A stretch of DNA of 64,000 bases, from NCBI GenBank assembly GCA_029465975.1, contig CM055748.1, positions 5,256,815 through 5,320,814 on the forward strand, given 5' to 3'. Positions 29,166-39,388 of this stretch are shown here, in pieces. How positions within the stretch are numbered: the stretch's first letter is position 1; each line of letters begins with the position of its first letter. The position numbers and the translations under genes were made by a program. The stretch comes from Dallia pectoralis (Eukaryota > Chordata > Actinopteri > Esociformes > Umbridae). The notes beneath the pieces are model-generated. The model did no database searches. It worked only from the letters and a program-made list of their open reading frames with translations, and was not told the DNA's origin.

Positions 29166-30899
29166 AACGATGAGAAAATAGAAATAATATTTAAAAAGTC
29201 CCAAACACAAAAAACGCATTCAGCGTGTTTCAGCGTCGTCAAGGTAACGTGATAAACTGCAGTCCCGTTCCTATTTATAGCATTTTTCTGCCTCGGCAGC
29301 TTCTTGCACTCAATCACTCACCATGTGACTTCAATAAAATCTATAAGGTTTCAGGGCTTAGGGTTTAGGGCGGACATTGGGATTGGGCCTCTGTTCCATG
29401 ATAATGCACACCAACGCCACTATCATGCGCGCACACTAACACCGACACAGACATTAACACAAGGGTGTCATGTTACATGATGGTCAAAAGTAAGTACACA
29501 GATGACAATAAATCTCTGCCACAAAATCTCTCATTCACATTTCCCCCATTTACCTTGAACAGCACATGGGCTAATTTCCACAGTGTTTCCAAATGTTTCA
29601 ATGTTTGATCTATACTTCCCTGTAATGAGCGTTTAATTATTTTCCTTCCAAGAATAATTATATCAATTAGGTTAAATTGCTGATTTCTGCTTAGTACAAA
29701 TACATACCACTCCCCCTTCCTCCTGGGGCCCCCTGGTTGTGTTGCAGGCTGAGCAGCTGATGCTACCTGATAGTTTTGGCCTCCAATCTGCCGAACCCTC
29801 AGCCAAAACATAAATGTTTGGAAGAAATGCAAAAAAAAGAACACACAGATAAATGAAGAGGCTTTTTTTATATGTTTGGCCTGGCAAGCAAGGACGTTTC
29901 ATATATATAGCACCATTTATACCTAGGCATTAAATGTGCCTTGTAAAGGAAAAAGAAGAAACAATACATGCATGTTATATCCATAGCAACATGTTGACTT
30001 CTTGGCCCGTTATCTCTAATGATGTAATCATGTACATTTCACACATTGCCTCTCAATATGTAACTGTGTACATTCCACATTGCAGGTTTTCACTTTTGCC
30101 ATGTATAAGAAAAAAAACAAATAAAAACAGCAAATAGGCAACTCAATGAGGAATACAAAATAACATTTGAATAAGAACAAGTTAGACCCCAAGTTTAACC
30201 TGATATGTTTGGGGCACGTCTTATATCATTAGTATCATATTAAACTGTGACATAACAACCACGTTATTTCTTAGTGGTTTTAGTGGCGATACATAGTAGG
30301 CTACTTAGTCCCGGTCAGCAGTGGTGAGCACCTACTGACTGTGGTCTGAGGATGAACAAACCAGAAACCGGCGACAGGATGTTGGGCGCCAGAGGGCAAC
30401 AAAGGTTTTCCCGTCTGGTCCAGAATGAATTTCAAAATTTTTATTAAAATTAAAAGTTAATTTACTATGAGTCTGACTGGTGTGACGTTGCGCTGCTGCT
30501 AACCCGTTTAAACGTGGTGCCTTTGAGCTACAGACTTCCTTCACGGCGTCTGAGCTTGAGCTGTGCTTTTTAGAAACAGGTCAGCCTCTGAAGTGCCCTG
30601 GGGACAGCCCTCACAAAAAAGTTTAAATGGCTGGAGCTACGGTCTATAATGAACCAGATATAAAAAGTTGACAGGTGAGAAGGGGCAGAAGTGAAACAGA
30701 ATCGAGGGCATAAGGACCGGGTGATCTTTAATCATATTTGCACGTTCATTTAATCCCTGAAGGAACGTTAATGAAAATGCCCCATGTCTCTCTTCTGGTC
30801 TGGATGTTAGTAAAACGTCATAACTAGTTTCTTTCCTACTTTAGACCACTTCCAATAGCTGACCACTTGCATACGTTTTCCAGTCAGACACCATGTGAC
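29166..30899 (+). other. Intergenic, nothing recognised
   Basis: Mostly AT-rich. The 123-codon minus-strand open frame at 29473-29844 shows no family I recognise. Nothing supports a gene. Confidence 0.45.
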
Positions 30900-31948
30900 G
30901 ATGATTCTGCAGTGAATCACCTCTCGTCCTTCCCGACTCAAGACATTTTGTTTTTAAGACTCATCCAGAGCATCTCACAGGAACAAGGTACAACTGTCAT
31001 GTCCAAGGGTTGACTACTGTAATGGGCTCTTAACTGGACTTCCGAAAAAGACTGTAAAACAGCTGCAGCTCATTCAGAATGCTGCTGCTAGAATGCTAAC
31101 AAAAACTAAGAGAACAGAAGACATCACGCCGGTTCTTAAATCTTTGCACTGGCTTCCAGTTAGTTACAGAATAGATTTTAAAGTTTTGCTAGTAGTCTAT
31201 AAATCTCTGAACGGACTGGGCCCTGAATACATTTCTGATATGTTTGAGGATTATAAACCAAGCAGGGCACTCAGATCACTGAACTCAGGACCGCTAGTGG
31301 AGCCCAGAGTCAAAACTAAACATGGTGAAGCTGCATTCAGCAGTTACGCTGCAAGCAACTGGAATAAATTACCAGAAGATCTTAGACGTGCCCAAAATGT
31401 ATACATTTTTAAAGCCAGGCTAAAAACATTTCACTTTTCGCAAGCATATGACTGAGCACTTAAACTTTATCACACTGTTAAGTCTATTTTAATTATCTTT
31501 TTATCCTTTTATTTGTTTTTATTCTGATGCATGGCATAAATGAAAACCTGTAATGTATACCTTTGGCCAGCGGAGCAAAAAGACCTATATGTTCTAGAGA
31601 AAGGCACTGGTTCAATTCCCCCCGCCGGACGCTAAATTGGTGTGGGATTGGCAGAAGGCCATCGGAGAGGCGTGTCTCCGTGAGGGACTTTGGACAAGTG
31701 AAGCGTGAGGACACGCTCTCACGTTTGGTGGGGGTAATGTAGTGACCGTGGTGGTAATTATGTAGATGGCTCTGCCCAGCGTTCTCCCACAGGGGAGCCT
31801 TAGGTTGCATATGCCGTCACTTCAGCATTACAGATTCTGATAAAAGCATGTATTTTATCATTTTATTATTTTCCTCTGTAAAGCACATTGAATTGCTTCT
31901 ATGTATGAATTGTGCTATATAAATAAACTTGCTTGCTTGCTTGCAAGG
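30900..31948 (+). mobile_element. LINE (L2-like) 3' end
   Basis: Plus-strand text from 31015 reads DYCNGLLTGLPKKTVKQLQL then IQNAAARMLTKTKR, ITPVLKSLHWLPVSYRIDFK and NKLPEDLRRAQN, the C-terminal RT/thumb region of L2-like LINEs, closing with a stop near 31454. The 3' tail GTGCTATATAAATAAACTTG followed by CTTG repeats at about 31912-31945 is typical. The 5' part is missing or degraded. Confidence 0.85.
31561..31815 (+). mobile_element. Possible tRNA-derived SINE inside LINE 3' UTR
   Basis: TGGCCAGCGG (31565, near RNA polymerase III A box) and GGTTCAATTCC (31608, one mismatch from B box) are spaced about 43 bases, as in tRNA-related SINEs. The segment interrupts the LINE tail. No clear target duplication is visible, so it may instead be native LINE UTR. 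Confidence 0.35.
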
Positions 31949-33260
31949 ACATAATAGCATTTTTCTTACCTTGCCAGCTTTTGTGGATTCGCAAAAAGCA
32001 ACCTTTTGTTGTTATTGGTCAGAAACTATGTAGGCCGCTGAGCTATCTCCTTCCCCTGCAAACAGCTTTCTACAATGTCAATGTCACAAGACACAGAAGC
32101 AAAATGCAGAGAGACAGAAGCTTCCCGGTCTCTCAGACAAGGATATATCTTTTATCGAATTTGACACAGTTGTCTTCTGTTCTTATTTCTATTTGCCTGC
32201 TCTATTGAATGTGTGATTCACATAACATGGTCTCTTGAAGTGTGCGTCAGTCATGGCCCTTAAAAGAAAATCCCCTTCCCACTATACAGGGAGGGTGGAA
32301 TAAACAGAGAGGAGGATGGCAGATTAGCCAATAGGAAGATGCATTAACATTTTTAGATGAGGGGTGGGGGGTGAGTGGGGTGGGGGGTGAATGTCTTTGT
32401 TATTTCAAGTGAAGCTGACTCCATCTCTTATCTACTACACACACCGGGAAACTTTCAACACTCCAAAGATAAAAGCATATCTCCTGCTCTATCTCCAGGG
32501 TGTCTGTGTGTGTGGCTTGTGTTTGAATCTGTGTGCGCGTGTGTGTGTGTGTGTGTGTTGACTGATCCAGGTAACTTTGAATATGCACCCCAAATGTTCC
32601 CAGAGCCATATGACCATCAAAATATGACGGTTCCAAAAGGTTCACTCCAAAGACGAGCTCACGGTTTAAATTGTTTCAGGGGGGCCTTGTGATTGGATAA
32701 CAGCCGCTTCCTGTTTGACAGACAGTTCTGAAGACCAATTATATAAAGTAACGATGCACCAGACACTGGACGAGGAAGTTGCCTTTAGGCGAACACTTTT
32801 AAAATCCTAAATTAAACCGTCAAAGATTATTTGACGTCAGATCGGTAATGAGCAGTCAATTATTTGACATCTGCAGAGGCCCTTTCAGTGAGCTATAATA
32901 TGAGCTGCCTTAAATGAATACGCTTTTTAAAACCCATCTGTTACCACAAAGCCCTCCTCAGGTGAGCCTTAGATCACACGGCTGACATAGTAATAATCAT
33001 AATAATAATTGGGATTTTATACGCCTCAGCCATAAGAATTTATGTTAATGTTATTTTTTTATGGAAACATGTGGAACAAATCAAGTGATGGTTTTACACG
33101 TCTTTAGGGACTGGCAGTACAGATAGATCTGCGTAATGACATCCGTCTTAGTAAAGGGGCCCGCTGATGTCAAAGTAGAGAACTGATATACCCAGTTCCA
33201 GTTTAGCTCGACGGCCATCTGATCCGAACACAGATAGTAAAAAGCCTGCCTCATCATTAG
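31949..33260 (+). other. Intergenic, nothing recognised
   Basis: A GT run at about 32537-32556 is the only simple repeat. No supported gene. Confidence 0.45.
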
Positions 33261-33323
33261 TTAACATTTTGGAGCACATACATTTTGGAGCACATACGGC
33301 TCGAAAACCCCGACGAGGGGTCC

Positions 33324-34691
33324 ATGCACGGGCTCTACATAAAGCCCTATGAAGCGGAGGACTCTGAGCCAGAGGACGAGTCCGAGGATGAGGAGTACCT
33401 GGAGGGGAAGTTCCGGTGGGATCCCTTCACCCTCCAGCTGATTCCCGTCTCAACCTCCACGTTTCTGTCCACCTCACCACCCATGGCTGCCGCCCCGCAG
33501 CTCAAGATGGCTGCCGCCCCGCAGCTCAAGATGGCTGTCGCCCCGCAGCTCAAGATGGCTGTCGCCCCGCAGCTCAAGATGGCTGCCGCCCCGCAGCTCA
33601 AGATGGCTGCCGCCCCGCAGCTCAAGATGGCTGCCGCCCCGCAGCTCAAGATGGCTGCCGCCCCGCAGCTCAAGATGGCTGCCGCCCCGCAGCTCAAGAT
33701 GGCTGCCGCCCCGCAGCTCAAGATGGCTGCCGCCCCGCAGCTCAAGATGGCTGCCGCCCCGCAGCTCAAGATGGCTGCCGCCCCGCAGGCCAAGTTGGTT
33801 TCCGCTCCGCTGCCCAAAATGGCCGCCGTTCGGGCTATAGAGGAGGCTTTGCGGGAGGATCGGGGGGTCTTTTGGGACTATAGGGCCTGGATAGGAGAGA
33901 CAGGGTGTGACCCGGAGGAGGAGAGCGGGCTGTTCAGCCGGTTCTTCGCGTGGCGAGCTCGCCAGGGAGTGCTTCCTCCTCCAGCATTGAAGTACCTGAT
34001 GCCACGGTTTTTCTGCCGTGCACCCCACCTTCTCACGCTCCTGGAGGCTGCCACTGACCCTGTTCCTGAACTTGAGCCTGTCCCAGTTTCCCAGCCTGAG
34101 CCTGTCCCAGTTTCCCAGCCTGAGCCTGTCCCAGTTTCCCAGCCTGTCCCAGTTTCCCAGCCTGTCCCAGTTTCCCAGCCTGTCCCAGTTTCCCAGCCTG
34201 TCCCAGTTTCCCAGCCTGTCCCAGTTTCCCAGCCTGTCCCAGTTTCCCAGCCTGTCCCAGTTTCCCTGCCTGTCCCAGTTTCCCTGCCTGGCCCAGTTTC
34301 CCTGCCTGTCCCAGTTTCACTGCCTGGGCCAGTCCCAGTTTCACTGCCTGGGCCAGTCCCTGTTTCACTGCCTGGGCCAGTCCCAGTTTCACTGCCTGGG
34401 CCAGTCCCTGTTTCACTGCCTGGGCCAGTCCCTGTTTCACTGCCTGGGCCAGTCCCTGTTTCACTGCCTGGGCCAGTCCCTGTTTCACTGCCTGGGCCAG
34501 TCAGGTCCTGCTCCCCAGTCAGGTCCTGCTCCCCAGTCAGGTCCTGCTCCCCAGTCAGGTCCTGCTCCCCAGTCCCTGTTTCCCAGACTCTGTCGCCGTA
34601 CCAGGGGCCATGCTTTAGACCTGTTTTGTTGTTTCTCGCCTCCTTCCCTCCCCACCTCCTCTGCCGCCTCCCCGCAGCAGTTTGTAGTTGA
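33324..34691 (+). CDS. Low-complexity ORF of family A element
   Basis: The frame is open from 33261, and its first ATG is at 33324. An acidic start (EAEDSEPEDESEDEEYLEGK) is followed by a run of KMAAAPQL octapeptides, then a non-repetitive segment (EEALREDRGVFWDYRAWIGE ... LMPRFFC), then PVPVSQ hexapeptides, PGPVPVSL octapeptides and RSCSPV hexapeptides. No protease, RT or integrase motif is present. The function is unknown. The frame may persist only because all units are multiples of three, but the acidic and central segments are open and non-repetitive. Confidence 0.5.
   Translation: MHGLYIKPYEAEDSEPEDESEDEEYLEGKFRWDPFTLQLIPVSTSTFLSTSPPMAAAPQLKMAAAPQLKMAVAPQLKMAVAPQLKMAAAPQLKMAAAPQLKMAAAPQLKMAAAPQLKMAAAPQLKMAAAPQLKMAAAPQLKMAAAPQLKMAAAPQAKLVSAPLPKMAAVRAIEEALREDRGVFWDYRAWIGETGCDPEEESGLFSRFFAWRARQGVLPPPALKYLMPRFFCRAPHLLTLLEAATDPVPELEPVPVSQPEPVPVSQPEPVPVSQPVPVSQPVPVSQPVPVSQPVPVSQPVPVSQPVPVSQPVPVSLPVPVSLPGPVSLPVPVSLPGPVPVSLPGPVPVSLPGPVPVSLPGPVPVSLPGPVPVSLPGPVPVSLPGPVPVSLPGPVRSCSPVRSCSPVRSCSPVRSCSPVPVSQTLSPYQGPCFRPVLLFLASFPPHLLCRLPAAVCS
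33482..33800 (+). repeat. 24-bp array with CAAGATGGCTGCC core
   Basis: About a dozen near-identical 24-bp units (GCCGCCCCGCAGCTCAAGAT plus GGCT) encode KMAAAPQL. Each contains AAGATGGCTGC or AAGATGGCTGTC, close to the YY1 consensus. Confidence 0.9.
34075..34580 (+). repeat. 18-bp and 24-bp arrays (PVPVSQ / PGPVPVSL)
   Basis: CCTGTCCCAGTTTCCCAG (18 bp) units give way to 24-bp units built on CCTGGGCCAGTCCC.GTTTCA, then to 18-bp TCAGGTCCTGCTCCCCAG units. Sharp switches between unit types suggest serial amplification. Confidence 0.9.
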
Positions 34692-34733
34692 CTATTTTGG
34701 CGCTTCAGGAGCCGCGCCTTAAGTGGGGGGTTC

Positions 34734-35286
34734 TGTCATGATTCACGGTTGTGTTCTGTGGGTTCATATGTTGGGTTCTTGTGTGTGCTTGTTTCTGTCT
34801 CCATGTTGTGGTTGTTCTTATTGTTTCTTCCTGGTGCCTGCCCTTCCCTTGTCATTTGTTCCTGCCATTTTACGCACCTGTTGCTTGTTAGTCCTCGTTA
34901 TGTTTAGTATTTAGTCTTCCCTGTGTCACTGTGTGAGTGTCGGGCATTGTTTAAGGTACGTTGTCTCTGTGTCGTTGTTGCTTGTTCTGTTGTTACGTTT
35001 ATGTTTGCTGGTTCGGTGTTTTCGTAGACGTGTTATGTTTACTGTTGGATGTAGTGTTCAGTCACTTGCTTGATGTTCCCAGTTTGATTGTTTATCCATG
35101 TTCTCCGTGATGTTTATGTTCATTGTGTGTTTAGTTTGTGTTATCTTGTTCTGGCATCTTCCTCTGTTTGACCTTTTGTTTTGTTCTCTTGTATTGTTTA
35201 AGCTCCCGGTCGAAAGGACTCCTCGTGTGTGCCGGTTTGCCTGTCCAGAGTTTAATAAACCCCAATACAAAAAACACCTCTGCGCT
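34734..35286 (+). repeat. Family A 3' LTR, left part
   Basis: It begins TGTCATGATT and contains TTTAATAAACCCC near 35250, a candidate polyadenylation signal. The remaining 36 bases (37766-37801) lie beyond the nested insertion. Confidence 0.8.
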
Positions 35287-35674
35287 TGTCACGAACCGTT
35301 AGGGTGTAGTGCAGGAAGCCAGGTGCAGAGCCAGGTAATCCGTTTCAAAGGTTTTATTCAATACGACAACGTAAAACAAACCGATAACGGCGGAAAAAAG
35401 GCTAACTGGGTTAACTGAAATAAACAGTGCGCATATCGCGTCTTATAACAAACATTCCACAAACCACAATAGCACTCAAAATACACAAACACTCACCTCT
35501 AAAATAACGTGTGACATGTAACAACAATGCTAAGCAACTGTGAATAATCCTAGATCCCCTTTATAGCCCGGACTAATGACTGAATGAAAACAGCCGTGAC
35601 TAATAAACCAAAAACCAGGAAGTGCTTCACCGAAATACAAACAGTGCAGCAACGCCCCCTAACCACTCATGACA
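35287..35674 (-). repeat. Family B LTR (3' in element orientation)
   Basis: TGTCACGAACC...CTCATGACA. On the minus strand it contains TTGAATAAAACC, a candidate polyadenylation signal. Confidence 0.9.
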
Positions 35675-35690
35675 GTATCCCCCACCAAAA
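35675..35690 (-). promoter_or_regulatory. Polypurine tract of family B element
   Basis: Minus strand TTTTGGTGGGGGATAC directly precedes the 3' LTR. It is nearly the same as the tract in copy 1 (1003-1018) and similar to family A (34722-34733). Confidence 0.65.
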
Positions 35691-35810
35691 GGCTAGCTCC
35701 CGAGATAGCCGAAAGATAACAAAAAAAACAACAAGGGAGCAACAGGAGAGAACCAACAGTCCACCCCAAAGGGTCAGTCCCAACAGGGGGAATGTCCGCG
35801 GGTCTGGCCC

Positions 35811-37370
35811 TTAATGGGCCTTGGTGGCCGACTGCCAGCTTGAGCGGCATAGAAACCGCCATCTTGAGCGGCGTGGCGACCGCCATCTTGAGCGGCGTGG
35901 CGACCCCCATCTTGAGCGGCGTGGCGGCGGCCATCGTGAGCGATGCCGTGGCGGCGGCCATCGGGAGCGATGTCGTGGCGGCGGCCATCGTGGGCGTAGT
36001 CGTGGCGGCGGCCATCGTGAGCGTAGTCGTGGCGGCGGCCATCGTGAGCGTAGTCGTGGCGGCGGCCATCGTGAGCGTAGTCGTGGCGGCGGCCATCGTG
36101 AGCGTAGTCGTGGCGGCGGCCATCGTGAGCGTAGCCGTGGCGGCGGCCATCGTGAGCGTAGCCGTGGCGGCGGCCATCGTGAGCGTCGTCGTGGCGGCGG
36201 CCATCGTGAGCGTCGTCGTGGCGGCGGCCATCGTGAGCGTAGTCGTGACGGCGGCCATCGTGAGCGTCGTCGTGGCGGCGGCCATCGTGAGCGTCGTCGT
36301 GGCGGCGGCCATCGTGAGCGTCGTCGTGGCGGCGGCCATCGTGAGCGTCGTCGTGGCGCGGCCTTCGTGGGCGGCGATGCGGCAGCCATTGTGGGCGGCG
36401 ATGCGGCAGCCATTGTGGGCGGCGATGCGGCAGCCATTGTGGGCGGCGATGCGGCAGCCATTGTGGGCGGCGATGCGGCAGCCATTGTGGGCGGCGATGC
36501 GGCAGCCATTGTGGGCGGCGATGCGGCAGCCATTGTGGGCGGTGATGCGGCAGCCATTGTGGGCGCTGGCGGGACGACGGCAGCCATCTTGAGCGCTGGC
36601 GTGACGGCAACAGCCATCTTGAGCGCTGGCGGGACGGCGGGAGCCATCGTGGACGCTGGCGAGACGGCGGCAGCCATCTTGGGCGCTGGCGGGACGACGG
36701 CAGCCACCTTGAGCGCTGGCGTGACGGCGGGAGCCATCGTGGACGCTGGCGTGACGGCGGGAGCCATCGTGGACGCTGGCGTGACGGCAACAGCCATCTT
36801 GGGCGCTGGCGTGACGGCAACAGCCATCTCAGGCGCTGGCTCCTGTAAGTCCAGCCATGTCCTCCACCACGTCCTAATAATGGCAGTGGGCTGGTCATCC
36901 AACCCCTCCGGGGGTTTTTCTGTCCCTGACGTCGGCGGCAGAAAAGGGTCTTCCCACGGCGGGGGTAGTGGCTGTAGCTCCAGGGGTTTTCCTCCCCCTG
37001 TCTGCAGCCCCGGAGCAGTGGGTGGCCGTTCCTGCAGCACCAGGACCGTGGGTGTTCTCTCCGCGGTCCTCCCGGAACACCTCCTTAGCTCCCCCCCAAA
37101 AACCTTCTTGGGACGCCTTCGGGGTGCCCTCTTGCCTTCCTCCGGGAAGGACCGCGGACCCGATGTAATCAGCCCTGATAGCTGCATAGGTGGCTCATAC
37201 CCGAAGTAAGCACGGAGGCGCCTATACTCCTCTTCGGGCGTCTCCGGCTTACGCCAGTCCCACTGCTCCGTGGTGCGACGGTGAGCTTCATCCTTCGGGG
37301 CGCTATAGCTTGCCCCCCCGAGGAATCCACTCACCATCAGGCTCCGCTGGCTATCTTGTGGGCTTAGCAT
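35811..37370 (-). CDS. Repetitive 519-codon ORF of family B element
   Basis: The ATG lies two bases inside the 5' LTR end (minus strand). Residues 1 to about 180 are non-repetitive (WDWRKPETPEEEYRRLRAYF, a basic RAPRRRPKKVFGGE patch, WEDPFLPP). Then come decapeptides of the PAPKMAVAVT type, octapeptides MAAASPPT, and nonapeptides RRRSRWPPP. No known retroelement domain is visible. Whether it is translated is unknown. Confidence 0.5.
   Translation of the reverse strand: MLSPQDSQRSLMVSGFLGGASYSAPKDEAHRRTTEQWDWRKPETPEEEYRRLRAYFGYEPPMQLSGLITSGPRSFPEEGKRAPRRRPKKVFGGELRRCSGRTAERTPTVLVLQERPPTAPGLQTGGGKPLELQPLPPPWEDPFLPPTSGTEKPPEGLDDQPTAIIRTWWRTWLDLQEPAPEMAVAVTPAPKMAVAVTPASTMAPAVTPASTMAPAVTPALKVAAVVPPAPKMAAAVSPASTMAPAVPPALKMAVAVTPALKMAAVVPPAPTMAAASPPTMAAASPPTMAAASPPTMAAASPPTMAAASPPTMAAASPPTMAAASPPTMAAASPPTKAAPRRRSRWPPPRRRSRWPPPRRRSRWPPPRRRSRWPPSRLRSRWPPPRRRSRWPPPRRRSRWPPPRLRSRWPPPRLRSRWPPPRLRSRWPPPRLRSRWPPPRLRSRWPPPRLRSRWPPPRLRPRWPPPRHRSRWPPPRHRSRWPPPRRSRWGSPRRSRWRSPRRSRWRFLCRSSWQSATKAH
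35840..36840 (-). repeat. 24, 27, 24 and 30-bp tandem arrays of family B
   Basis: In plus coordinates: 24-bp units (about 35840-35930), 27-bp units (about 35930-36355), 24-bp units (about 36367-36560) and 30-bp units (about 36565-36840). The last three have the same order as copy 1 at 1180-1960, but copy numbers differ. Confidence 0.9.
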
Positions 37371-37372
37371 TC

Positions 37373-37760
37373 TGTCACGAACCGTTAGGGTGTAGTGCAG
37401 GAAGCCAGGTGCAGAGCCAGGTAATCCGTTTCAAAGGTTTTATTCAATACGACAACGTAAAACAAACCGATAACGGCGGAAAAAAGGCTAACTGGGTTAA
37501 CTGAAATAAACAGTGCGCATATCGCGTCTTATAACAAACATTCCACAAACCACAATAGCACTCAAAATACACAAACACTCACCTCTAAAATAACGTGTGA
37601 CATGTAACAACAATGCTAAGCAACTGTGAATAATCCTAGATCCCCTTTATAGCCCGGACTAATGACTGAATGAAAACAGCCGTGACTAATAAACCAAAAA
37701 CCAGGAAGTGCTTCACCGAAATACAAACAGTGCAGCAACGCCCCCTAACCACTCGTGACA
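37373..37760 (-). repeat. Family B LTR (5' in element orientation)
   Basis: Same length and essentially the same sequence as 35287-35674, with perfect TGTCACG/CGTGACA termini. It must contain the promoter of the element. Confidence 0.9.
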
Positions 37761-37801
37761 GCGCTTGTGTCCTCCAATTGCTTGGAAGCCCAACTATTAC
37801 A

Positions 37802-39383
37802 CATTGTAGAACTTGAGCATATATTTATTTCTAAATATATGATATATTATTATTATAATTAGATCAGAGATCTGAGTCCAAACGGAAACTTCACTCCGAG
37901 TGTCTTTGTTTTGTTTGTTACAACACATGATAAAGCTGCGCTTTTAAACGTAAAGTTCTCTAGAATGAAAGAAAAGTTCTCGAGTTTAGTGTTCGTTTTA
38001 TTTTATTTCATGTCACCTCCGGGGCTCCGTAGCCACTGATCTAAATTCATTCTTTGCTTCAAACTTTATTCTATTCTGGACATAAATAGACAAAGAAAAA
38101 CGAGCATCTTGATATTTCTTTTTGACAGATGGCAGATTTAGTACACACACCCCACCTTACAAATCAAATCAAAAGACGGACGCATACACACACTTTCACA
38201 CACAAATAAAAAACCCTTGTCATACACATTTACACATGCAGAAATTGAATCAAAACAAGATTTTCAGATTCGCTGAGCAGCCATGCGTTAAACAAGTTAA
38301 ATACCACTGGAGTTGACTTTGGTGTGATTGCGTCACTTCTGGGTCAGCTGAACCAGAGATACCCCTCTGGTGGGGCAGCTATTTTATAATCCAGGAAATC
38401 AACCTGTCACCTCGGGCGACCAATAACCCCTTCATGTAAGGTCATCAATAAATCAATTTGGGTCCAGACTCAAGCTCGAAAAACTATAAAAATATAGTAT
38501 ATACTATCACTACGATTTTTTGGTTTTGTCTATTACTTACAAATATTAAAGTGACTTGTAACCCAAATGCAGCACCTATGTCTTAACAACACTGGAAATA
38601 CAGTTGCAATGTTCACTTTTTACCTGTCAATTTTTTGCAGGGAATTTTATGACTTAACAACATGAAGTGCTAGACTATAGCCAATATAAAATCTTGCTAA
38701 TGTGTTAAGTGATGTTCAGAACCGTCAATCTGTTACTCTATCAAAGCAGTATCCTTGCACAAAAACACTCATTGACATGAAACGTATCGTTTAATCATTA
38801 AAAAGCCCCTGTGATCCTAACCAGGGACCATAAATAGCCCACTGATTAACTAACCTATGCCCGGTGCTTAGCGAACCCAAAACAGCTGTGCTTCTAAACA
38901 ACATTATACACAGGGGTGCTCTCCCCATAGGTGACAATTCTATTGTTACCCCATTGTGCACAATGCAACCACCTTGGTTAGTCGGTTTGAAAATGACACA
39001 AACCAACGTGTTTCTCAAGACAACATTAGTAACCAGAGGAATGTATGATTGTTAACATAACGTAATGATGGCTGTGGAAATGATCAATAAAATAGTTTGC
39101 CCATGGTTCTGATTTTTTGCAGAAAACAGCAATGGACGAGGCTGAGCTAAAGATCAAGGCTAACCTTCCTAATAGGTCTCAATGCCCCGAGCATTCGCCT
39201 TTTTAGTACTTCGCACAAAGAATTTAAAGTGGTGCAGAACAAGGTCACCAACATTTTAAAGTTTATTTTCTAAGCCGACACACTCATTCAAAATGTAATA
39301 CCTGTGCCTTATAGACATTGAGCTGATAGCATTTTACGTTTGATCTAATGTCATATTTCACGATTTCTTAACTTTTTCTAAAG
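37802..39383 (+). other. Intergenic, nothing recognised
   Basis: AT-rich sequence right of the nested LTR pair. No gene or named repeat seen. Confidence 0.45.
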
Positions 39384-39388
39384 CAATG

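Larger units (their letters stand above)
35287..37760 (-). mobile_element. Family B LTR retroelement, copy 2, complete and very young
   Basis: The 2474-bp element is bounded by two 388-bp LTRs and flanked by the 5-bp target duplication GCGCT (35282-35286 and 37761-37765). By eye the LTRs differ at one base (A35669 against G37755). It is minus-oriented: the purine tract TTTGGTGGGGGATAC abuts the LTR at 35674, and the long ORF starts next to the LTR at 37373. It lacks gag-pol motifs, so it must be mobilised in trans. Confidence 0.9.
33261..37801 (+). mobile_element. Family A LTR retroelement, 5' truncated, split by a nested element
   Basis: Order on the plus strand: repetitive ORF (to 34691), purine tract AGTGGGGGGTTC (34722-34733), then a 3' LTR starting TGTCATGATTCACGG at 34734. 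The LTR breaks at 35286, resumes at 37766 and ends about 37801 (CCCAACTATTACA). Its end aligns with the solo LTR at 39389-39900. The gap is exactly the family B element plus its 5-bp TSD. No 5' LTR is seen upstream of 33261. Confidence 0.8.

Noticed and set aside
33285..33323. Start of the family A ORF at 33285
   Set aside because: The codon there is TTG. The first ATG in frame is at 33324, and the frame is also open upstream, so the true 5' end is probably lost.
35792..37209. Plus-strand frames of 266 and 462 codons in the family B element
   Set aside because: They are antisense to the element orientation set by the purine tract and LTRs. I kept only the minus-strand frame as a candidate.
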